A stretch of DNA of 10,674 bases from assembly GCA_002361365.1 (NCBI GenBank), contig DEST01000051.1:1-10674 (forward strand), given 5' to 3'. The DNA comes from Alphaproteobacteria bacterium UBA3307 (GTDB lineage Bacteria > Pseudomonadota > Alphaproteobacteria > RF32 > CAG-239). Under the pieces are notes generated by a model. It worked only from the letters and a program-made list of their open reading frames with translations. It searched no databases and was not told the origin of the DNA. Within the stretch, counting starts at the first letter, position 1; each line of letters begins with the position of its first letter. The translations under genes were made by a program, and so were the position numbers. Shown one piece after another: positions 9,301-10,674 of this stretch.

Positions 9301-10189
9301 TTTGTGTTTTGGAATTGGCGATAATATCAACTTTTTCACCGCCTATTTGCGCATTTTCAACAGATACTTCGGCTTTTTTCACGATTTGAGGTCGTCCTGT
9401 ATCTGCAGAGCCGGCAACAATTTTAACCTTTCCGTTTTCAAGAGCAAAACCTTGCATTTCGGTAATATTGTTGGATACCAAACTATTAAATACTTCCTTA
9501 GCACGATTTTGGTCTTTGAAAACTTCCTGATTTTTCGCCCCTGCTATAATTCCGGCTTTATCTGCAGATGTTCCTTTAATAGTTATAGTATCGCCGTAAA
9601 CTTCGACATCACCGCGTGCTATAATTTTGCCGTTAATCACAACATTACCATGCGAATCAGTTAAAACTTCTTCGTATTTGCTTTTTCCTACTGCATAAGC
9701 ACTTAAAGCATCTCCCGTGTACGCTTCTTTCATTGCATCAAATTTAGCTTGGCTCGGTGTTGCCAGTGTCAGTGAACCCACATTCAAAACACCGGAAGCA
9801 CCGACCACAATTCCGTTCGGCGAAACAAAAATCGCGTGTCCGTTGTTGAAGAAGTTATTATCGCGCATTGTGTTGACAACACCGTTAATATTGACCTGAT
9901 TGTCAACCATATTGACAAACTTATCGTAACCGGATTTATAAATAAGATTAGCCGTATCTTCCTTATCAAGGTTAAAATTATTATACTCACGGAAACCGGT
10001 AGAACCTGAAACTTTCGCCGCTTCAATATTATAGGTATTTCCATTGGGTGTTACCCCCGTAATATCTGAAGCCAAAGCCGGCATACCAAATGATATGCTC
10101 ATAACAGCCGCATTTAAAATTGCACATTTAATTAAAACTTGCTTATACCATCTGGTAAGTTGTGTAATCGCCGAACGAGAATATTTCAT
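1..10189 (-). CDS. Giant LktA-family / TpsA-like filamentous adhesin, 3' end beyond window
   Basis: One reading frame runs from ATG at 10187-10189 to the left edge: 3396 complete codons, no stop seen, frame confirmed by triplet phase at both ends and several internal points. The start has a strong ribosome binding site and is followed at once by a signal peptide, so later Met30 and Met36 are unlikely starts. The mature protein is low in aromatic residues and rich in Asn, Ser, Thr, Ala, Val and Ile, with endless short strands of the form A-x-I-x-x-S-x-I-x-A-x-x-I-x-V-x-A, the signature of a right-handed beta-helix. A TPS-type domain follows the signal peptide, then LktA-like repeats of about 53 residues. 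Family members are exported through the outer membrane and act in adhesion; Fusobacterium LktA also kills leukocytes. Toxicity here cannot be inferred. I found no cysteine between the signal peptide and Cys3388, as is common for TPS exoproteins. Class assignment is firm; the exact family and role are inferred. Confidence 0.93.
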   Translation of the reverse strand, partial: MKYSRSAITQLTRWYKQVLIKCAILNAAVMSISFGMPALASDITGVTPNGNTYNIEAAKVSGSTGFREYNNFNLDKEDTANLIYKSGYDKFVNMVDNQVNINGVVNTMRDNNFFNNGHAIFVSPNGIVVGASGVLNVGSLTLATPSQAKFDAMKEAYTGDALSAYAVGKSKYEEVLTDSHGNVVINGKIIARGDVEVYGDTITIKGTSADKAGIIAGAKNQEVFKDQNRAKEVFNSLVSNNITEMQGFALENGKVKIVAGSADTGRPQIVKKAEVSVENAQIGGEKVDIIANSKTQRIVDLPTDTSSFDQNHINSLGFGVADEATSKIEIKNSEIGGKDINIEANSLSTTETNVNLLKPTIFDLVLNDEAKASEYFSDKVFTGFEGGRANAILKIENSTLNSKNNIDIATNGEAELEVNSKVLGQSIPALLYGLGTKTVSTVDIVEATINADADVSVNAISANSSSVSISNSSLVELDTTNALVMTLLNYSNITDTHAIIDNSEINAANLDVVAVNMSETENELSQIATVGKNDFMTTNSYGSGAAFSILFNRSKNDVTALIKDSTITVEGEGEDGGMRVIAQSLNITSNAIEASADDDNYKKTAPKTFDQSVKDAIKGFKNNYMKKTIKSLFTKGNMNVNMEQADDAKVQVGGVFLWNNTHNNATAKVENSTVTAKTLDINSYTVDLTANQALTDAVGEAYFGGGVALIINDETNTTLANIDKNSVINTDELNLNATTQLPMNAGSIKFGFNLPAEIFGVKDISVGVTMEGDPAGSWDFASIYPGKTASTEKTAVSWEGIADQNITDTYGSLKPKFKLGGFFNNFAQASANGNTGAISATVAVNNVENNTTASITNGSNVTVNNGDAILNAVNSVMGYNAVGIVDYLVTKINYYIPGQQDWGYEPNVSGSNAGIGGSVLIDTYTNDATAKIENSVVNVTEGDLTLSSASEQAYLSALATGGTSEKFVLDGSVHVQNLKGTTAAEIINSTSIEANNISLSAGKAKIKPTSSEVKQDENTSELQTKEERDAKDKILNIIIGGAIAQQSEEGDGDSSSGGAVGADVNVIKMDRTISAKVNNSTLTAQQNIDVDAKTENQTINVSIAGAFAGGVSPSGDEGDGNQQMQNAGNWMDILDNANDNDDDILGLNNLFNENNPNAEGAQNAAGQAGGAGELADGVADPAAAANNFSLAAAGSVSVLYDKSVVKAEIIASTLNIADELSVTSDRNNFMLNVSGGVAKAGNIGGGAAVNVYKDEGNTNSQIDGSTITFTSDKAKELNVTSSNNHKIIETAVGVGVASNDEEGIKAAVGGSFSTNVLKDTTKSVINKTTIENAEDITGDIDIVLAANAETTAWNVGGDLGFAKGANAAFGLGAGVAGNLNLLKQTVVSEITDSTNLDDLKNVSVDSVLVQNINSIAIAGAVVAGAESSFTIDGALGIDLIENTVTAQLKNNTKISASGDVKVDAKSEIKGKDLTGSVDVSTAEGSLGVGIGAIVEVDNSKINAKIDKSKIIKSKSIEVKADSSDDRKFLAANLGVQAGSGTTVAINANGIVSVLKSTVNAAVINGSELSSDGNVNINSIYDNKNQGITVVGAIAKNGGAIGANIIANHYGNEITSELSKDSKILKSNNIGMSAKSSEYISMIPAAVAVSTGGVGSVAANIAVNIIKDSTKAKTEGKLETSGNLTVAADSETTIYNRGGTLAIASADAAVALGGAINVDYIGKNVNAHIGNETVKNTVSVGGTTSVSALSTNSLGGTKNTSGKYDRDDITSDSYQDNLMKKDSEGHYSGINYDNDFGNWNMFYNLALGATVAASGSVMVKTIDNTVTAEILNSDLTSDNMNIMAEDYSVKNIIAGQISASSTAAVGATFLITNDESDTSALISKKANVNVAGILNVSAINKKDNNQIVVAGGGSGIGAINFNDIINNIQDNNYAKIDDVTVKAGTLNITSDEDMNASHIVVSATGAGNLAINVSPLINMYQGETVAQITNSTVNDAAITLQSDTDIKTRDIMAGVAVAGIGAALQGLAIKNTYDTTTKSIIDTNSTIRTSKDITLNANSVANSNNWIVGLSFVGKGASVITNVIINNMISDVETSISDSNIVSANTITLNSNKDKKDILKNYGIAASGAGIGGAAVANVIYNIYENDVISKIYNTSVSNSNFITAQAFSNRNITNYNIGIGATGIGANLLANALVNEIGTDTLSYIDVKSKTINASDKLTVKAEDNTFADNTMGFGVAAGLGAAAGANINLYYSDNLARAEVLSDSSGQINAGSTEISTKQVGGLDNTNVGVAAGLVGIAGDVVSIKLGKHLDYTDSEKKSGIEAADARVKSIYDQNTKESERNFRTNTSSKVETGAIARINGNLKTKNNIDVKAESKLKGKGNDDGLRLRNVDVTAGIGTGSIAVRNVQLSNNAIAEIAGGKVESTSGKVAVKAENNSNVDIKTTRVNVSGVTFSGGGSIYDNTSETIAQIGSSDNNTTVKAASGVDVVSKSTNKSVIDATHVVVTVGEVVAVDLAENKDFNSTLAQIIGKTDIDTSGKLAVHSTANTDLSSIKATVSVSGASIASVSKNSAEASAISKAIIKNVNGTIRANGIDIITDYDVMSTFSKANVTAVKLGNIYSGDTSGAKMNAKFTSGIDSEAGLTINNSGKTTIETAKKTGSKGIEAKAEINNVHVSLVGFVADTTAKAENTAESNTILKVKDHNAASLDVNSYLDSVADAKAGATKVSVTIGVNLASTDAKDISNLNVDIAGKNTITGSAKIKAIHNADVKSDMSAFNFGGVLGGGQRIRIDTETTANTTGNIGGDFNVNNADIAFTTNRNSFLTRSSGSGSGIVNVDDTKVSNKMNGVSALNIKNYKSDKQVANNNLSISNISNNTFDITSHNGSGGFINVSEDNSTTTLTATTILNIIDSTINSDSNVSYGVKNNTIVKDSASLSGGGFVAVMTNETTNTYTSNAKLSVENSTINAKNIRLESLSSISSAKGDYVDYAGTGGGFIAKNGLYLTNNLNQTSEVEIKNSKLHADKETKIEAKTSSAFKQKTDSKAGGFTAMPRSKNWLNVTNNNKINVDSSSTITGDDQLTINFDSDNTLEARANAEANHFGFRDPWAESYIDLRVNNTLQNNGHLRSGNLVDVNFMNNSTNKLIQYAYAEANAAIATTSEDGKITKKITNNLNISSGADIISNKDVEINYSSGTGISDSTIKWKTTSYAAFGIPITDSDNYSKTDISTNNTIKVDGKIVAGQSNSKYMKINKDGSVDTAATFGFSINDYTLTGGEVVDGLQIKNKKLNSIQIKIDNAETELSEINEYIADLNSAKVFYESEEADAKDVVAEFNNLAESGYIFKNSETNADGNSDFNNLVMNDLETLIVGKDDNQLTEAEYAALLTACENKIKEIE
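368..889 (-). other. Transitional Asn/Ser/Thr-rich stretch of the adhesin (residues 3101-3274)
   Basis: This part links the Gly-Gly-Phe repeats to the charged tail. It still has strand-turn patterns, such as N-N-T-L-x-N-N-G and N-N-L-x-I-S-S-G-A-D-I-I-S, but more Tyr, Trp and Lys and no clear period. It includes Asp-Gly-Lys-Ile and Asp-Gly-Ser-Val turns. It may be the end of the beta-helix or a capping region. I recognise no family. Confidence 0.4.
890..1840 (-). repeat. Second repeat class with Gly-Gly-Phe motif, six units (residues 2784-3100)
   Basis: Six units share a Gly-rich knot followed by a hydrophobic strand: G-G-G-Q (Q2787), G-S-G-I (I2834), S-G-G-F (F2889), G-G-G-F-V-A (F2941), G-G-G-F-I-A (F2996) and A-G-G-F-T-A (F3048). 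Spacing is 47, 55, 52, 55 and 52 residues. Between anchors each unit carries an N-x-T-N-x-x-x turn and an (I/V)-(E/K/D)-N-S-x-(I/L)-x-A strand as in the main array. The period is thus kept but the anchor has changed from Gly-Ala-Ala to Gly-Gly-Phe, which marks a separate sub-family of coils near the distal end. The first two copies are weaker than the last four. Confidence 0.65.
1841..3304 (-). other. Less regular beta-helix region of the adhesin (residues 2296-2783)
   Basis: Beneath the regular array the sequence stays strand-rich and Ser/Thr/Asn/Ala/Lys-rich, but the Gly-Ala anchors fade. An early charged, helix-prone patch (about 3255-3150, with several Glu-Lys, Lys-Ser and Glu-Arg pairs) is followed by short coils such as N-N-I-D-V-K-A, G-K-V-A-V-K-A and G-K-L-A-V-H-S. 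Many Ser-Thr-Asn turns and no aromatic clusters fit a continuous beta-helix. There is no sign of a frameshift or decay. Confidence 0.55.
4781..4930 (-). other. Charged Tyr/Asp/Asn-rich insertion in the repeat array (residues 1754-1803)
   Basis: About 50 residues separate repeat anchors 1713 and 1814, a gap of 101 where about 52 is expected. The segment is rich in Asp, Tyr, Lys, Ser and Asn, including Lys-Tyr-Asp-Arg-Asp-Asp, Met-Lys-Lys-Asp-Ser-Glu, Asn-Tyr-Asp-Asn-Asp-Phe and Asn-Trp-Asn-Met-Phe-Tyr. It is polar and aromatic, unlike the Ala/Gly/Val-rich coils on either side, and probably forms a surface loop. Function unknown. Confidence 0.55.
6629..6856 (-). other. Acidic, Asn/Gln/Ala/Gly-rich linker inside a repeat unit (residues 1112-1187)
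   Basis: A 76-residue low-complexity segment falls between the repeat anchors at 1061 and 1194. Removing it restores a spacing of 57, so it is an insertion into one unit rather than a boundary. It opens Ser-Pro-Ser-Gly-Asp-Glu-Gly-Asp-Gly, has an Asp/Asn-rich centre with Asn-Asp-Asn-Asp-Asp-Asp, then Asn-Asn-Pro-Asn-Ala-Glu-Gly, an Ala/Gly/Gln run and four Ala in a row before the shaft resumes. The lack of hydrophobic periodicity suggests a disordered or metal-binding loop. Trp and Leu residues in the centre could form a short helix. Confidence 0.6.
7727..7966 (-). other. 80-residue non-repeat insertion in the adhesin (residues 742-821)
   Basis: This segment sits between two beta-helix parts and lacks the A-x-I-x-x-S-x-I motif. 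It starts with Pro-Met-Asn-Ala-Gly, contains Phe-Gly-Phe, two Trp (in Gly-Ser-Trp-Asp and Ser-Trp-Glu-Gly), several Pro and Tyr, and ends Lys-Phe-Lys-Leu-Gly-Gly-Phe-Phe. Alternating hydrophobic residues suggest beta structure, perhaps a small folded module on the outside of the helix. Aromatic content is much higher than in the shaft. I do not recognise the fold. Confidence 0.5.
7967..9409 (-). other. N-terminal beta-helix shaft with irregular repeats (residues 261-741)
   Basis: Beta-helix coils continue here, but with irregular spacing. Recurrent short motifs of the form (A)-x-I-(E/D/K)-(N/D)-S-x-(I/L/V)-x-(A/S)-x-x-(I/L)-x-(V/I)-x-A can be read at least seven times, for example around positions 9210, 9000, 8830, 8680, 8500, 8180 and 8010. 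Each copy is a strand-turn-strand unit, with non-repeat sequence between copies. A lysine-rich insertion (8282-8401) breaks this region. The limits are functional rather than sharp: the left limit is set where the 80-residue insertion begins. Role inferred: structural stalk. Confidence 0.65.
8282..8401 (-). other. Lysine-rich helical insertion in the adhesin (residues 597-636)
   Basis: About 40 residues of quite different character interrupt the beta-helix. They begin with three Asp and an Asn, and continue as a lysine-rich, helix-prone stretch with 10 Lys in about 36 residues and Phe, Ile, Val, Tyr, Met and Leu at intervals that suggest an amphipathic helix. Neighbouring shaft sequence is acidic or neutral and strand-forming. 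It probably projects as a loop or helical hairpin. I recognise no named domain. A role in membrane, DNA or glycan contact is possible but is speculation. Confidence 0.6.
9410..10069 (-). other. TPS / haemagglutination-activity-type secretion domain (residues 41-260)
   Basis: This segment follows the signal peptide directly, where TpsA proteins carry the domain recognised by their TpsB pore. Visible hallmarks are Val-Asn-Ile-Asn-Gly-Val-Val-Asn at about residues 97-104, an Asn-Asn-Gly followed by Ala-Ile-Phe-Val-Ser-Pro-Asn-Gly with SPNG at 123-126, then Ile-Val-Val-Gly-Ala-Ser-Gly-Val-Leu-Asn-Val-Gly-Ser-Leu ending near residue 140, and Ala-Thr-Pro just after. This pattern is typical of FHA/HpmA/LktA-type N-terminal domains. 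A short helical insertion (about 146-180) separates the core from further beta-helix coils. The C-terminal limit is approximate. By analogy the domain starts folding of the helix and targets the protein to an outer-membrane POTRA/beta-barrel transporter, which is not encoded in this window. Confidence 0.8.
10070..10189 (-). other. Signal peptide of the giant adhesin (residues 1-40)
   Basis: Residues 1-40 form a long Sec signal peptide. It has a basic, polar n-region of about 21 residues (Lys2, Arg5, Arg13, Lys16, Lys21, with Trp14-Tyr15), a hydrophobic core around residues 22-36, and a Pro-Ala-Leu-Ala end at 37-40 that fits signal peptidase I cleavage before Ser41-Asp42. The long n-region resembles the extended signal peptides of many large TpsA exoproteins and autotransporters, though the usual extended-signal consensus is not obvious. 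This supports the chosen ATG and a diderm cell envelope. Confidence 0.85.
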
Positions 10190-10196
10190 ACTTTAA

Positions 10197-10204
10197 GCTC
10201 CTTT
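10197..10204 (-). promoter_or_regulatory. Ribosome binding site of the adhesin gene
   Basis: On the minus strand AAAGGAGC lies with its GGAG core 8 bases before the ATG at 10189. This is close to the ideal Shine-Dalgarno sequence and spacing, and it fixes the start codon. Confidence 0.85.
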
Positions 10205-10243
10205 TATTATTCAAGCTAATTTACCATATTTCAGGTCTTTTAA

Positions 10244-10271
10244 ATTGTAGCGATTTTTTTATGAAAAGCAA
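10244..10271 (-). promoter_or_regulatory. Candidate sigma-70 promoter for the adhesin gene
   Basis: Read on the minus strand, TTGCTT (10266-10271) is followed after 16 bases by TACAAT (10244-10249), differing from TTGACA and TATAAT by three and one bases. Transcription would begin near 10237, giving a leader of about 48 bases with the ribosome binding site near its end. A/T tracts at 10295-10310, upstream of the -35 box, could act as an UP element. The region is AT-rich, so chance matches are possible. Confidence 0.5.
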
Positions 10272-10468
10272 TAAAAAACATACTGAATTAACTCTTTTTT
10301 TTAATTTTTTACAGACACTTCGTCCTATAATCAGGAGTTTTTTCACCCTTTGCTACAAACCTAACCTAATTACCGGTCTAGCGGTGGTTTTCATATTACA
10401 GAAGAAAAAGCAGGATTTTGACATTCTGCCGAATGCAAAAAACAATGAGCGAGATTTGTCTTGCGTTC

Positions 10469-10564
10469 AAGTTCGCCGATGCCTCACTCTCCGTTTCGGT
10501 CACTCGTTTTCTAATTTCGCCGCGATTGCTCAAGCTTCCCCTACTCAATAAGAAAACTTCGCCG
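10469..10564. repeat. Three copies of the 10-mer AANTTCGCCG
   Basis: AANTTCGCCG occurs at 10469-10478, 10513-10522 and 10555-10564 on the plus strand, with G, T and C at the variable position. The starts are 44 and 42 bases apart, close to four turns of DNA, and all are in the same orientation. They lie 230-320 bases upstream of the predicted transcription start. They could be protein-binding sites or part of a dispersed genomic repeat. Confidence 0.4.
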
Positions 10565-10572
10565 CTTGCGCT

Positions 10573-10600
10573 AAAAACAACCGGAGCAACGATTGTTTTT
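10573..10600. terminator. Possible bidirectional rho-independent terminator
   Basis: An 8-base arm AAAAACAA at 10573-10580 pairs with TTGTTTTT at 10593-10600. An inner CG/CG pair lies beyond one C/A mismatch, and the loop is GAGCAA. The stem ends in A and T runs on either strand, so it could stop transcription in both directions and insulate the adhesin promoter from an upstream gene. The stem is AT-rich and has only two inner GC pairs, so termination may be weak. Confidence 0.3.
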
Positions 10601-10674
10601 ATCCTCGCGCACGTTTTTCTCGTTCAAATTTCAAATTGCATTTTGGATACCAATAAAAAAGCTCTCTGCAAGGG

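Larger units (their letters stand above)
10272..10674. other. Upstream intergenic region, no gene recognised
   Basis: About 400 bases with no coding frame I trust. A plus-strand frame at 10261-10551 has no ribosome binding site and a protein without family features. The part from about 10440 to 10625 is visibly richer in GC than the adhesin gene and contains small inverted repeats: CATTC/GAATG with a 4-base loop at 10422-10435, CCG/CGG at 10491-10499, and a longer hairpin at 10573-10600. No tRNA or rRNA fold was found. The 3' end of a neighbouring transcription unit may lie just beyond 10674. Confidence 0.5.

Noticed and set aside
9608..9616. Arg-Gly-Asp tripeptide (residues 192-194) that might bind integrins
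   Set aside because: It sits in a common beta-helix pattern (I-x-A-x-G-D-V), so chance is the simpler explanation without evidence of exposure.
9302..9664. 120-residue plus-strand open frame with several Cys and Phe
   Set aside because: Opposite the TPS-like domain, whose minus-strand motifs are clear; no start signal or family match.
9784..10044. 86-residue minus-strand frame overlapping the adhesin N-terminus
   Set aside because: It is an out-of-frame reading of the same strand; the main frame here encodes the conserved SPNG core.
10218..10246. AATTTA/TAAATT inverted repeat overlapping the start of transcription
   Set aside because: Six AT pairs with a 17-base gap in AT-rich DNA are expected by chance; not strong enough to call an operator.
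10461..10490. GTTCAA motif resembling a tRNA T-loop
   Set aside because: No matching acceptor stem, D-arm or anticodon arm can be folded around it.
10261..10551. 96-residue plus-strand open frame upstream of the adhesin
   Set aside because: No Shine-Dalgarno before its ATG, it overlaps the predicted promoter, and its Ser/Arg/Phe/Lys mix shows no domain. It is outside the large gene, so a real small gene cannot be fully excluded.

Overview
The window is almost entirely one very large gene. It is read on the minus strand from an ATG at 10189 to the left edge, where it is still open. Hand translation gives 3396 complete codons with no in-frame stop and no frameshift. The product looks like a secreted filamentous beta-helix adhesin of the LktA (Fusobacterium leukotoxin-like) / two-partner-secretion exoprotein class. 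The long plus-strand reading frames opposite it are antisense shadows.

Layout in protein order (right to left in the window): a 40-residue signal peptide; a TpsA/haemagglutinin-type N-terminal domain with an SPNGIVVGASG-type core; a looser beta-helical region; a long array of diverged repeats whose glycine anchors mostly recur every 51-60 residues; a less regular Ser/Thr/Asn/Ala-rich stretch; six units of a second repeat class marked by a Gly-Gly-(Gly)-Phe motif every 47-55 residues; a transitional stretch; and finally a charged, helix-prone tail with two degenerate EF-hand-like loops. Four non-repeat insertions interrupt the shaft: a lysine-rich helix, an 80-residue segment, an acidic Asn/Gln/Ala-rich linker and a charged Tyr/Asp-rich segment. 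The C-terminus and any secretion partner lie outside the window.

Upstream of the gene (10190-10674) are a good ribosome binding site, a plausible sigma-70 promoter 55-82 bases before the start, and about 400 bases that I consider non-coding. Part of that stretch has visibly higher GC than the gene. It holds three near-identical 10-mers spaced 44 and 42 bases apart and a hairpin that could be a terminator.

The organism is a Gram-negative (diderm) bacterium with AT-rich DNA, by eye roughly 35% GC in the gene. Proteins of this class are known from Fusobacterium and from gut-associated AT-rich lineages such as uncultured Alphaproteobacteria and Elusimicrobiota. Codon use, with many GC-ending Ala/Gly/Pro codons, seems less extreme than Fusobacterium, so I lean to a gut-associated alphaproteobacterium or similar, with low certainty. 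The signal peptide would send the protein to Sec, an outer-membrane TpsB-type pore would export it, and the repeat shaft would fold outside the cell as a long fibre for adhesion or host-cell contact.
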